The notes under the pieces: generated by a model | Database searches by the model: none | Seen by the model: the letters and a program-made list of their open reading frames with translations, nothing else | What the model was told of the DNA's origin: nothing | In this document: piece after piece, positions 47,998 to 56,408 of the stretch | How positions within the stretch are numbered: position 1 is the stretch's first letter | Layout: each line of letters begins with the position of its first letter | Translations under genes and position numbers: made by a program | NCBI GenBank assembly: GCA_965206195.1 | Contig: CBDBIZ010000011.1 | Span: 1-64,000, forward strand | Origin: JAAOIF01 sp965206195 | GTDB taxonomy: Bacteria; Pseudomonadota; Gammaproteobacteria; PS1; Pseudothioglobaceae | Reading direction: 5' to 3' | Length of the DNA: 64,000 nt

Positions 47998-48735
47998 TTA
48001 ACGCCAATGCTCCCTTACAAATGGTGCTTTTTTCCAGAAAAGATAAGATTTGTTGACAACATCTTCAGGGTCTGGCTTGCCATGAAAGTCGATAATTTTA
48101 GCTTCTTTTGGCGGCTTTGCCTCACCAAAGGCAAACCATAAGCCCAACCATTTTCCTAATTTTCCGAACAATTTTATTCCTTTCGCATTGCAGTGATATT
48201 TATAGGATACAATCCAATGATGTGGAAAAAATACAACATCTTGCTCACGAATACTTTCACTAATCCAATCTTGATCTCCATCTAACCTTTTGACAATATT
48301 CTGATAGTCTTGCATAAATTTATCATAAACATAAGTGCAAGAATTTACATCTAGAGAAAAAATGGCGCTTTGCAGATAATTATGATTCCAACCTTTAATT
48401 GTGGCAAAAGAAGTTTTTTGGTTACAAAGCGTATCTATGTTGTTAATAATAACCATATCTAAATCAATAAATAAAATACGTCCTTTAAAGCCATAAGCAT
48501 TTTTTTGAAATAGTGTTACTTTAAACCACCATCCTTCTAAATCGATTTCAGGCAATGGTTTTATTTTAATATCTTGATTAATTCCTGTAATGTCTTCTGT
48601 AAGACAATAAAACTCAAAAGGTATAGTTAAATTTCTTTTCACCATTGAATGAAGCCGATTTACGTACTCAGCGTTATATTTATTGCCCCATTTAAGGCAA
48701 ACTACATTAATTTTATTTTGCATTAAAGTTGTCAA
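47998..48735 (-). CDS. Glycosyltransferase-like protein with DxD motif
   Basis: 245 residues. The nucleotide-sugar metal motif is probably ILFIDLDMVIINNID (DLD), in a GT-A-like context with NVVCLKWGNKYNAEYVNRL at the N-terminus and DGDQDWISESI later, as in GT8-related proteins. Its first 23 bp overlap the end of the sialyltransferase-like gene upstream, so they are translated together. Donor sugar unknown. Confidence 0.65.
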   Translation of the reverse strand: MTTLMQNKINVVCLKWGNKYNAEYVNRLHSMVKRNLTIPFEFYCLTEDITGINQDIKIKPLPEIDLEGWWFKVTLFQKNAYGFKGRILFIDLDMVIINNIDTLCNQKTSFATIKGWNHNYLQSAIFSLDVNSCTYVYDKFMQDYQNIVKRLDGDQDWISESIREQDVVFFPHHWIVSYKYHCNAKGIKLFGKLGKWLGLWFAFGEAKPPKEAKIIDFHGKPDPEDVVNKSYLFWKKAPFVREHWR

Positions 48736-49762
48736 TACCTAATTTTTTAAATAATTCTTGAGCTTGATAATCACCTGAGAAGTTGGTAGAGTTTATGAAC
48801 CTAACATCAGAATATGATAGTGCTTTTGCCAACATAATAGAAGTAGAAAAACCTCCGATTATCACAGTTTCTTTTTTGATAAAAGGCAGTAAAAATTCAA
48901 ATGCTATAGTCGGCAAAAAAGAAACACCGCTCAAATTACGAATTAAACTATAGTCGGAGGAATCACGTGGGTGTGCTTTAACACCAATATTTAAATTTTT
49001 TTTGCTCAATTTTTGACACAGATTTATCAAGTTTTCTTGATATGCTAGGCGTAGTTTTGATTCTTTACGTCCGTGATAATCTAACAATAATATGCAATTT
49101 AAGTTTGCTAATGTTTTGTTGGATATTTTTAGAGATGTTAATAAAGTTAAAATAAATTCATTTTGCTGTAAAAAATATTGAATTTGCAACTTATGTACTG
49201 GCATATTGGGATGATAAAGCGAATGTTCAGGGTGAGTTAAGTACAATTCGCTAGTATTAGGGTTATTCCCGACCCCTAAATTAGGCAACCATTCTTTAAA
49301 ATATATCCGTTTATATAACCTATTATGTAATGGCGACCTAATATGTCTGCCCCACCAAGAGTGTTGTTTATTGCTTTGTAAATAATTAAACATGCCATCT
49401 TCTAAATATGTGTTTTTACCACTACTGTTTAAATGTAGAGCGTACTGGTGTAATAAAGGTCCGTCATTGGAAGTGATAACCTCATTAATTGAATATTGTA
49501 AAAAGAGTTTTTTAATGCGATGAAGCGAATATTTTCGATACTTGAATTTACAGTAAAAGTTACCCTTTATTTGATGATATTTTTCAGAGAGAATGATAAT
49601 GGCTTTAAAGGGGCTGTTATCTAAATCTTTTAGAATGTTGAGATAGACATCAAGCAAGTGAAAATTATCAGTGATTGCCAAGACGCCTTTTGCATTATTT
49701 CCCTCTAACCAATTGATATAATAAGGCAAGCACCTTGGTGCGTTTAGTAAGAATAATTTCAT
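48713..49762 (-). CDS. Sialyltransferase-like protein (GT52/GT38 type motifs)
   Basis: 349 residues. It carries the motif set of bacterial sialyltransferases and polysialyltransferases: an acidic D/E-D/E-G motif in TYLEDGMFNYL, the HP motif in IGVKAHPRDSSDY and a late Ser/Thr motif in IGGFSTSIML. These suggest use of CMP-sialic acid or a similar CMP-activated sugar. No sialic acid synthesis gene (neuA, neuB) lies in this window. Start at 49762; it is divergent from, and overlaps the promoter of, the methyltransferase at 49804. Confidence 0.55.
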   Translation of the reverse strand: MKLFLLNAPRCLPYYINWLEGNNAKGVLAITDNFHLLDVYLNILKDLDNSPFKAIIILSEKYHQIKGNFYCKFKYRKYSLHRIKKLFLQYSINEVITSNDGPLLHQYALHLNSSGKNTYLEDGMFNYLQSNKQHSWWGRHIRSPLHNRLYKRIYFKEWLPNLGVGNNPNTSELYLTHPEHSLYHPNMPVHKLQIQYFLQQNEFILTLLTSLKISNKTLANLNCILLLDYHGRKESKLRLAYQENLINLCQKLSKKNLNIGVKAHPRDSSDYSLIRNLSGVSFLPTIAFEFLLPFIKKETVIIGGFSTSIMLAKALSYSDVRFINSTNFSGDYQAQELFKKLGIDNFNAK

Positions 49763-49803
49763 TTTTGCATTATACTGTCTTTGTTATAACGCTAAATAAA
49801 ATA

Positions 49804-50634
49804 ATGAATAACAAGCAGTATCCTCGAAAAGGCATACATCAATATGTCGCTGAATATATCAGATTGTTGCCAAATTTAACTGGAAAAACCATACTTGATA
49901 TTCCTTGTGGAGACGGCAGAGCCAGTTATGAATTCAAGAAAAAAGGCGCTAGCGTTGTTGCGCTTGATTTGTTTCCAGAATTTATGAGCGTAGATGGCAT
50001 AGAAGCAAAATATGCCGATTTATCAGAGAAACTACCTATTGATGATGCATCGATTGATTATGTTATTTGTCAAGAAGGTATTGAGCACATGCCAAATCAA
50101 CTCAATGTTTTGCAAGAATTTAATCGCATACTCAAAAAAGACGGCATCATGCTAATAACTACGCCAAATTACTCACACGCAAGAGCAAGAGTGTCACACC
50201 TTTTATTTGAAACGGATTTTTACAAACGTATGCCACCAACAGAAATTGACAGTATTTGGTTTGCAAATGACCAGCAAGCTAAACTGTATTTTGGACATTT
50301 GTTTTTACTTGGTGTGCAACATTTACAAACCCTAATGACGGTTTCTGGCTTTAAAATAAATGATCGTATTACGACAAATATTAGCACTACTTCGCTCATA
50401 ATAGGTGTTGTGTTATATCCAATATTCTTATCATCCAGCTTACTTACTTATTGGATTTATAGGAATAAAAATCAACACATCAGTCAGCGTGCTAGGCAAA
50501 ATATATTACGAGATAGAGTAAAACTCAATATTTCACTTAAAACGTTATTTTGTAAACATGTATTTTGGATTGCAAAAAAACAAAACAACCTCGATGTGGT
50601 AACTGATAAATTAAAAGCGATGCAAAGGGGTTGA
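49804..50634 (+). CDS. Class I SAM-dependent methyltransferase
   Basis: 276 residues from the ATG at 49804; the longer in-frame extension overlaps the divergent gene and is unlikely. Motif I is TILDIPCGDGRASYEF, motif II VALDLFP, and the post-motif region has YVICQEGIEHMPNQLNVLQEFNRILKKDG, typical of UbiE/Methyltransf_11 proteins. A C-terminal hydrophobic segment follows (LIIGVVLYPIFLSSSLLTYW). It probably acts on a glycan or lipid in this envelope cluster. Confidence 0.78.
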   Translation: MNNKQYPRKGIHQYVAEYIRLLPNLTGKTILDIPCGDGRASYEFKKKGASVVALDLFPEFMSVDGIEAKYADLSEKLPIDDASIDYVICQEGIEHMPNQLNVLQEFNRILKKDGIMLITTPNYSHARARVSHLLFETDFYKRMPPTEIDSIWFANDQQAKLYFGHLFLLGVQHLQTLMTVSGFKINDRITTNISTTSLIIGVVLYPIFLSSSLLTYWIYRNKNQHISQRARQNILRDRVKLNISLKTLFCKHVFWIAKKQNNLDVVTDKLKAMQRG

Positions 50635-50644
50635 CTTAACGCAT

Positions 50645-50850
50645 GTGACACAGCTTTGTTTGACACCAGCAAAAGGTGGCTTGGAAGTATATACAACAAA
50701 GTTAACTAATTTTTTATCAACACAAATCAGCGTTAGTATTGTAGTAGCTAATAACACACAATTGTTGCCTTATATTGCCGATTCTGGTTATGTTGTTTAT
50801 CAATACACAAGACATGTTTTAAACGCTATCAGTATTGCCGAGTATCAGGC
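50645..50850 (+). pseudogene. Glycosyltransferase family 4 N-terminal fragment
   Basis: TQLCLTPAKGGLEVYTTKLTNFL followed by SVSIVVANN has the N-terminal 'GG.e.y...L...L' pattern of GT4 glycosyltransferases. Similarity stops near 50850, where unrelated sequence begins; a full GT4 is about 370 residues. This marks the boundary between the glycan cluster and the mobile-element debris. Confidence 0.6.
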
Positions 50851-51042
50851 ACTTCATCTGATAATAATTGTTCTATCTCAGCAGATAATGCAACCTCTTG
50901 GATTAAGGGAATATAATTAGAATAAGCAAAAGCATTGCTATCATCCAAATTGCTAATCTTTGATTGTATTTCAACTTCATGCACTTTATTATACCTGCTT
51001 GGTCAGTTTTCTGCGTAGATAATCAATTTCTAAGCCAGCCGT
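50851..51042. other. Debris between glycan cluster and phage remnants
   Basis: No intact gene. The minus strand holds two short readable pieces: GLEIDYLRRKLTKQV ending in a stop at about 50995, then a possible start MKLKYNQRLAIWMIAMLLLI. Frames shift within a few dozen bases. These look like gene ends joined by deletion. Confidence 0.35.
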
Positions 51043-51255
51043 GTGGTGGTGAAAAAACGCCGCGCTTATTTTAAAAGTTTTAAAGTGGAAGACTCTAAAG
51101 TGACTATTCTAACATCGTTTACTTTTAACAAGGGACAATGGCTAGGGCAAACTATACACCCCGTGTTGCCAGGTACTGGAGAAACTATTAGACAAGGTGG
51201 TGTGGATAATTATATCAAGCGCTTTAAAAAAAGGCTGTCAAGTAGAGTCGGTTGA
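51043..51255 (+). pseudogene. Phage-related fragment
   Basis: 70 codons (VKKRRAYFKSFKVEDSKVTI, FNKGQWLGQTIHPVLPGTGETI). The sequence is compact and coding-like and lies just before a Mu-type protease fragment, but I do not recognise the family. It may be the C-terminal portion of a phage structural gene. Confidence 0.4.
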
Positions 51256-51422
51256 TAAAATCTTGAATGAAGTGCAACGCCAATAGGATAGCGTTGCCTG
51301 CTTTTTCTCTCGGTCTCATCGTACAACCCTATTTGCGCGGATCAAAGCATTAGTTTTATTATATTACTTTAGTGCATATATTGTATCTATTCTGTGAAAT
51401 TTATATTGTGCATTATCTCACT

Positions 51423-51720
51423 ATGAAGAAAAACAAACGCGTCATTGGCGCACATTCAATCACTTTAGGCGACAGTAAAAGACCTCTCGTGTGACTATTA
51501 CTCGGGTTGGCACATTTAAAGACCCTCGGTACGGCGAGTTTAGCATCACATTTGATATGCTCAATCAAATGGTGAGTAATTTTAAGGCTAACACTTACGG
51601 ACAAGATATCGCAATTGACGTGGCGTACAATCCCAGCAATGGTGCGGCTGGCAAAATTACTGCGCTAAGTGTTGAAGGACAAAGACTGCGACGACAAGCC
51701 TTTGGCTGATAGTGAAATTT
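51423..51720 (+). pseudogene. Mu-like phage protease/scaffold (protein I) N-terminal fragment
   Basis: A first piece, MKKNKRVIGAHSITLGDSKRPLV, is followed after a frameshift by VTITRVGTFKDPRYGEFSITFDMLNQMVSNFKANTYGQDIAIDVAYNPSNGAAGKI. This is the 'G.f.hpkyGef.it..ml..mv.nf....yg.di.iD..H.p..gAaG.i' pattern of Mu protein I. The His of the usual DvaH is Tyr here (DVAYNP). The frame ends soon after; a full protein is about 360 residues. Confidence 0.75.
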
Positions 51721-51729
51721 TAACAGCAG

Positions 51730-52105
51730 TAAAACTCGATCCGCAAATTAGCTTAGCCATTATTAGCACTTATAATGAATCAATCGTAAAAAAGAACCTG
51801 CGGCAAATTTAGTACAAATTGCTGAATTTGCCTTTTTTAGCGACAACAAGGCACTAACTGAAGATGCTGATTTTTTTAAAATCTCAGGCATTAGCCCAGA
51901 AAAAATCAGCATTTTGCCTGAGAATATCAAGCCGTTAAATTTATTTATTGCCTGCCAAACTTGTTGGCGTTATAACTTTAATGGCAAAGTACTAGGATTG
52001 GACTACACACAGGTAAGTGTGGTAATAGATAAGTTGGAGTTTAAAGACGAAGTTTTTAAACAATTGCAAATAATGGAGCTGGCAATCATTCATCACCAAA
52101 AATAG
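51730..52105 (+). pseudogene. Tail assembly region with DUF1799 protein
   Basis: An open frame from 51914 reads ENIKPLNLFIACQTCWRYNF, then GKVLGLDYTQVSVVIDKLEF, ending FKQLQIMELAIIHHQK, matching DUF1799, a small phage tail protein encoded before the tape measure. Upstream pieces, PLADSEILTAVKLDPQISLA and NLVQIAEFAFFSDNKALTE, are in shifted frames and may be the preceding tail chaperone. Confidence 0.6.
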
Positions 52106-52188
52106 CTTGCGAGATTTTATAGCCAACAACAAAGGCGGCAGCTAGAACGACAATAATAAATAACCAAAACATAAGGTAATTATACACA

Positions 52189-52734
52189 ATGGCGGCCAAA
52201 GGCGTACAAATTAAATTAGAGCTAAAAGACGGCGGCTTTGTTGGCAAAACCAATGCTGATGCCAAGGCGCTTAAAAAGTTTGGCTTACAAGCTCAAAAAA
52301 CCAGCAAAAAAGTAGGGTTTTTGGGCTCACAAGTTGGAAAACTACACGGTTATCTGGGTTCTTTAGTTGATCTTAGTATTATCAAGTCAGGGTTATCAGC
52401 GATTACTAATGCGTTTAAAGTCCAGGAGCAAGCCGTGGCAAAACTTAACGCTTCAATTGCATCAATGAATCGCACCACGCCGAATCTGTCCAAAAACCTA
52501 CAAAGCTTGGCAAGTCAAATACAACAAAATGGCGTTATCGGCGATGAAGCCCTGATTGAGGGCGCATCGTTCCTAACCACTTATTCGCAAATTACCGATG
52601 ATATGCTACCGCGCACCATTAGCATAATGGCGGATTTTGCCGCGAAAATGGGTGGCAATACAGTGCAAGCGGCCTTTTTAAGCCATCTGTGTGGTGGTGA
52701 ATGGTTTCACCACGTATTGTTGTATGGCGAATGA
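52189..52734 (+). pseudogene. Phage tail tape-measure protein, N-terminal fragment 1
   Basis: The frame begins MAAKGVQIKLELKDGGFVGKTNADAKALKKFG and continues with long coiled-coil helices, the form of lambda-like tape-measure proteins. Similarity breaks at about 52676 (AAF), after which the frame reads unrelated sequence and stops. Full proteins are usually >600 residues. Confidence 0.65.
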
Positions 52735-53045
52735 GGTTCGTAACTTGAAAAAAGACAAGCCTGGAGCATTGCTGGTATCCAGCCTCCCTCATAAACTTTT
52801 ATTTTTTTAAATTAGACCATTTTGAATGGTTTAGAAATAAAAAAACCGCGTCTGACGGGAGCGGATATCCGCTTCTTTGAGGTTACGAGCCTCTTAATTG
52901 CAAAATATACGCCAAATCTATACTTGTGTCAAACTTTTATGGTTTTTTATTTAAAATAAGTAAAAGTTTGACACACAACACAATCTACTTATAATAACAG
53001 TTAAACTTAATTTAATATTTAACGCAATTTTAAAAGGAGTAGTGT
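52735..53045. other. Region with palindromes and no gene
   Basis: No coding region. It contains the 14-bp palindrome AGCGGATATCCGCT (52860-52873), a short hairpin GAGG...CCTC just after, and a 15-bp perfect inverted repeat at 52925-52975. This is probably the junction between two phage fragments. Confidence 0.6.
52925..52975. promoter_or_regulatory. 15-bp perfect inverted repeat upstream of a small gene
   Basis: TGTGTCAAACTTTTA (52925-52939) and TAAAAGTTTGACACA (52961-52975) flank a 21-bp AT-rich spacer, 70 bp before the ATG at 53046. It could be a dimeric operator, with the spacing of two helix turns, or a hairpin. Confidence 0.5.
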
Positions 53046-53456
53046 ATGCCATTTGATTCCAGTATAGAAAATGAAAGCGCAGACCATATTGGAAATATTA
53101 TTGGTAGTGATATCGCGCGCTTTCAAGCCAGAAACCAAGCCAAGCGTGAGGTGTAAGAACAAAAGCAAGCAGACCTAGCGCGCTTTCAGCTGCAGAGTAA
53201 CTTAAATATTTTAGAAAATAATGTAGTTAATGCTAATAGAGGCCGGGGTATGGCTATGGCGACCACTCAATCTGCCATTGAGATTATTATGAATATCCAT
53301 AATGTGAGTTTTGAAGTGGCTAAAGATTTAATTCTCAAAAATCCCAATTATCAACAGTACAAAGACAAACTGATATCTGCATCAATCGACAACAACCCTA
53401 TTATCTATGATAAAGGAATGGTGTCTGGTGCAAAAACAATTATAGATAGATAGTTA
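53046..53456 (+). pseudogene. Small hypothetical gene with an in-frame stop
   Basis: A frame of 136 codons starting MPFDSSIENESADHIGNIIG is broken by a single TAA at 53154-53156 and continues in the same frame to NPIIYDKGMVSGAKTIIDR. A good ribosome-binding site (AAAGGAG) precedes the start. The repeated IARFQ/LARFQ motif on both sides of the stop supports one original protein. Family not recognised. Confidence 0.6.
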
Positions 53457-53940
53457 TTATTCACTGTCTTTGTTTTGCTCATCTTTCTGCTTTGCAGGAC
53501 CCCCTATGGTATTCTCCCCTGGTTGAGCACCCGGTGCTTTCATCCCGCCAACAGCCTTGTCATAAGCGGCAAAAAACCTACGTCTAACATCTTGTTCATC
53601 CTGATGCTTGCCCAGCTGCTCACCGCTATGTCCAATCCAACGCACCACGCGGTCTGGTAATTCCCAAATTAAATTAAAACTACATCTAACAATCGACAAG
53701 CCAACTAACGCCATAATCACAATACTGGTAATCCAACCAACCAAGCCTACAACATTCTCGCCGTGCGCCGTTGCCATAAATGGCACTGAGATATTACCAG
53801 CAAAGTTAAGTAATACCTTAGAGAGTAAAATACCACCCCAAAGACCCCGCAATCATCAACACTGGACGCACTGACAAAGACAATAACAACATATAGCCCT
53901 GTTTAGCATGTTGCCCAGCAACGCCAGCACCCTATAACAT
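53457..53940 (-). pseudogene. DotA/TraY-family C-terminal fragment
   Basis: The main frame (53852-53457) reads LLNFAGNISVPFMATAHGENVVGLVGWI and then LIWELPDRVVRWIGHSGEQLG, followed by a hydrophilic tail, resembling the C-terminus of DotA/TraY type IVB secretion or conjugation proteins (membrane helices then 'iPd.v.rWiG'). Upstream in another frame is GYMLLLSLSVRPVLMIAGSL, so a frameshift splits it near 53850. Most of the protein is missing. Confidence 0.55.
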
Positions 53941-54217
53941 GAAAGATGATAAATTTATCACAACTAACGCAGATCATTCAGTCACTATTAAACTTGAGTA
54001 TCCGATCAAGTTTGAGGGTGAAGAAATTTCCGAAATTACCTTGTCTCGTCCAAAGGTCGCTGACCAATTGATAGCTGATAAATCTGGCGACTCTAACGCT
54101 GAAAAAGAATTGGCGTTATTTGCCACTTTGGCGAAAAGCCCACAAGCGCTTATTGAACAGCTGGATTTAAAAGATTTTGGCAAGTTGCAAAAGGCGTATA
54201 AAGGTTTTTTAGGTTAA
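53939..54217 (+). CDS. Mu-type phage tail assembly chaperone (gp41-like)
   Basis: 92 residues: ITTNADHSVTIKLEYPIKFEGEEISEITLSRPKVADQL resembles the Mu gp41 tail assembly family (PF10109). The stop is preceded by a T TTT TTA heptamer (54205-54211). A -1 shift there continues the frame through RLTPEDIRLICIAI to a TAA at 54370-54372, adding about 53 residues. This matches the G/GT-type chaperone frameshift of tailed phages. The tape-measure gene follows, as expected. Confidence 0.75.
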   Translation: MKDDKFITTNADHSVTIKLEYPIKFEGEEISEITLSRPKVADQLIADKSGDSNAEKELALFATLAKSPQALIEQLDLKDFGKLQKAYKGFLG

Positions 54218-54372
54218 CGCCTGAGGATATCAGGCTGATATGTATAGCGATATCCAGCACAACTGGTTTTGGACTAAACGAATTATTGGCACTTAGTGCT
54301 GAGGATTTGTCTTTTTGGGCAGAAGGTATTTCAGAATTTGTAGCACTAAAGAAAAAAGCGGCACAACAATAA
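54205..54372 (+). other. Programmed -1 frameshift site and extension ORF of tail chaperone
   Basis: The slippery heptamer T TTT TTA is in the correct frame, two codons before the stop of the upstream chaperone. The -1 frame (54211-54372) is open and reads TPEDIRLICIAISSTTGFGL, then LSAEDLSFWAEGISEF. The composition is coding-like and the position before a tape measure is where such extensions occur. Confidence 0.65.
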
Positions 54373-54479
54373 ATAATGTTGGCAATAAGACAAACGACAA
54401 AATCAATGCTAAAAACAACACTTCAAACGCGCCACCAAATTGCAAAGCGATTAAATAGCAACTTGCAAAGTAGGCTATT

Positions 54480-54626
54480 GTGAATGGTAATTTAGCGTTA
54501 GGTATTGTCATTGGTGCATCGGTTAGTAGTAGTTATAAGTCGGTTTTTCAATCAACGGACAAAAATATTGTCAAGCTTGGCGACAGTATAGCAAAAACCA
54601 ACGCAAAGTTCAAATCTTTGTATGCG
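54480..54626 (+). pseudogene. Phage tape-measure protein N-terminus 2, cut by IS
   Basis: The frame MNGNLALGIVIGASVSSSYKSVFQSTDKNIVKLGDSI matches the start of Mu-like tape-measure proteins ('lalgfvigAslsssf.s.f...'). About 49 codons survive, up to the left end of the IS481-like element near 54625. Confidence 0.7.
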
Positions 54627-55584
54627 TCCATAACATATTGCACTTTTTCCTATATTTTCTTTCATTCATTTTAATGTATTCAATCGGTGATATCTGCCCA
54701 AGTGCATAATGTGGTCGTTTAGCGTTATACCAAAACAGATAATCACTCATTTTCTCATTAAACTTATGCGTGTCTTCTAAATCATAAAAGTTGTAATCAA
54801 CCAATTCATCTTGCAGTGTGTGATTAAACCTTTCACAGTAGGCATTCATCTTTGGTGTGCGTGGATAAGTATGCCAATAATTGTCTACTTGCTGGTCAAA
54901 CTCCTTTTTAAACTCTGAGCCATTATCTGTTAGTACATTTTTCATCTCAAAAGGGAATAATGCCTTAATGTTGGTTAAAAATCTTCCAGCCTCAGCTGCA
55001 GTGTGCTTATCTGTAGCATAGGCAAAAGCAAATCTGGTGTAGAGATCAACAAAAGTCAGAAGGTAGCGTTTAGAGCCATTTAAACGCTTCTCAATAGTAT
55101 CAAGTGCCACACAATGACCTGGATAGGTAGCATTAAAGTCTTTTGGCTTTCTAACCACCTTGTTATGATTGATTTTAACTCGCTGACCAAAGTGATTAAT
55201 CTTAAGTGGAAACGCCCGCATTTTGTCCTTGTCATCACTGATAATTCTGCCAATACTTGATACTGATGGGTAAGGTGTATTATGCTTGGAACAAAAGTCT
55301 TTAAGCAGTGGATAAAATTTATCTTTGCCAAGATTTGGATAGGTTTGTCTAAGATAACATATCTCATCAACAACATCACTACCCCATGGTCTTTTACGTT
55401 TGGTTTTGGGTGTTTTGCTGATATCATTTAAAGCCAATCTGCCACCTGTTTTGAGTTTTGTTCTCCAATAGTAAAGTGTTCGTTTTTTAATACCAAAAGC
55501 GTCTATGGTTGCTTGCAATCCATGTTTATTCCAAAAACATAAAATCTTATACTTCTCGTTTGCTGATTTACTCATATTGTCCAA
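54610..55584 (-). CDS. IS481-like transposase
   Basis: 324 residues with an N-terminal HTH (ILCFWNKHGLQATIDAFGIKKRTLYYW) and an rve integrase core: D in HCVALDTIEK, D in VLTDNGSEF, and E in NAYCERFNHTLQDELVDY. Catalytic residues look intact. The single ORF and the core are like IS481-family transposases, though ISNCY relatives are possible. Confidence 0.85.
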   Translation of the reverse strand: MDNMSKSANEKYKILCFWNKHGLQATIDAFGIKKRTLYYWRTKLKTGGRLALNDISKTPKTKRKRPWGSDVVDEICYLRQTYPNLGKDKFYPLLKDFCSKHNTPYPSVSSIGRIISDDKDKMRAFPLKINHFGQRVKINHNKVVRKPKDFNATYPGHCVALDTIEKRLNGSKRYLLTFVDLYTRFAFAYATDKHTAAEAGRFLTNIKALFPFEMKNVLTDNGSEFKKEFDQQVDNYWHTYPRTPKMNAYCERFNHTLQDELVDYNFYDLEDTHKFNEKMSDYLFWYNAKRPHYALGQISPIEYIKMNERKYRKKCNMLWTHTKI

Positions 55585-55850
55585 TCCATAAGCTAAATTA
55601 GCTATTTTAATTAGACCTTTAACATGCCAGTTAATTCTTTGATTTTGTATTTTCTCCTTTTCTTAACAACAGGAAAAAGAGGATTGGTTTTTTTAATTCT
55701 TGAGTTTTGTTTTGTCAAATCTAGCCCAAACAACAGGGCCAGATTGCTTCACTGCGTTACGCCTAAAGTGACAAAACAAAACTCAAGAATTAGAGGTTAT
55801 TTCAGTCTTTTTTCCAGTGAGAGAAAAGTGCAATATGTTTCTGAACTTAT
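54625..55850 (-). mobile_element. IS481-like insertion sequence
   Basis: About 1.2 kb. Inverted ends share AACATATTGCACTTTT: at about 54632-54647 on the left and, in reverse complement, at about 55826-55841 on the right. It is inserted in a phage tape-measure gene. The exact outer ends and target duplication could not be fixed by eye. A long hairpin lies between the transposase start and the right end. Confidence 0.75.
55695..55791. repeat. Long hairpin: 23-bp perfect inverted repeat
   Basis: Two perfect 23-bp arms (55695-55717 and 55769-55791; beginning AATTCTTGAGTTTTG) enclose a 51-bp loop. It lies in the 240-bp space upstream of the transposase start. It could be a MITE-like insert within the IS or a protection structure against outside transcription. 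Confidence 0.85.
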
Positions 55851-56049
55851 ACATATAGTCGCAATATCTGCTATCCATGCTCCACACTTGGAGAATAAAA
55901 TTCACCGCTTTAGTGATTACATGCACGACTTAACGCCAATGATTTTGGTGACAGAAGACTTCTATCTAAATAATAAGATTACTGGTAATTATGTTCAAGC
56001 CAAACGAAAAGCATTTGAGGACTTTTGTGGGAGTTTTTTAAAGAAATAA
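55842..56049 (+). pseudogene. Unrecognised 3' gene fragment beside the IS
   Basis: The open frame downstream of the IS reads VSELIHIVAISAIHAPHLENKIHRFSDYMHDL and ends KRKAFEDFCGSFLKK. It lacks a start of its own; its upstream part lies within the IS hairpin region. It is probably the tail of a gene interrupted by the IS; family not recognised. Confidence 0.45.
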
Positions 56050-56090
56050 TCCTATACACTCAGAAATTAGCCAATTAAATAACACTCAAT

Positions 56091-56408
56091 CTACCAGCCA
56101 AAAACAGGTATGCCAGTGATATAAGATAGAGCAGACACGCCTGACACGAGCCAAACCGAAACTGGGATTAAAGCAAAAATCAACATAATTAAACGTGCCG
56201 ATTTAAACTTTGAGAAAAACACTAAAGGCACGTAGGCTATAAGTGTAAGCACATACACGGTTACAACATCTACTTCATACCACTTAATAATTCTTGGCAA
56301 AGAGTAATCTGGCGCTGTAAACAAAGACCAAATGTAGTGTGTGATTAAAACACACAACCCTATGCCAACTAAAAATTTATAATTATCAATTTTAAATAGT
56401 GTATTCAC
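56091..56408 (-). CDS. Hypothetical small membrane protein
   Basis: 105 residues with three hydrophobic segments (about 12-30, 48-68, 75-98). Its start overlaps the end of the preceding gene by 17 bp, so the two probably form a pair. No family recognised. Confidence 0.55.
   Translation of the reverse strand: MNTLFKIDNYKFLVGIGLCVLITHYIWSLFTAPDYSLPRIIKWYEVDVVTVYVLTLIAYVPLVFFSKFKSARLIMLIFALIPVSVWLVSGVSALSYITGIPVFGW

Larger units (their letters stand above)
50900..54626. mobile_element. Decayed prophage remnants (Mu-like and lambda-like tail modules)
   Basis: A run of broken phage genes: a Mu-type protease/scaffold fragment, DUF1799 and a tape-measure fragment (51.4-52.7 kb), then a tail-assembly chaperone with a frameshift site and a second tape-measure N-terminus (53.9-54.6 kb). 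A conjugation-type DotA/TraY fragment lies between them. Two different tape-measure starts imply two phage sources. Confidence 0.75.

Noticed and set aside
54293..54511. Minus-strand 72-codon hydrophobic ORF
   Set aside because: It overlaps the -1 extension of the tail chaperone and the tape-measure start, both of which have phage motifs; no ribosome-binding site was seen.
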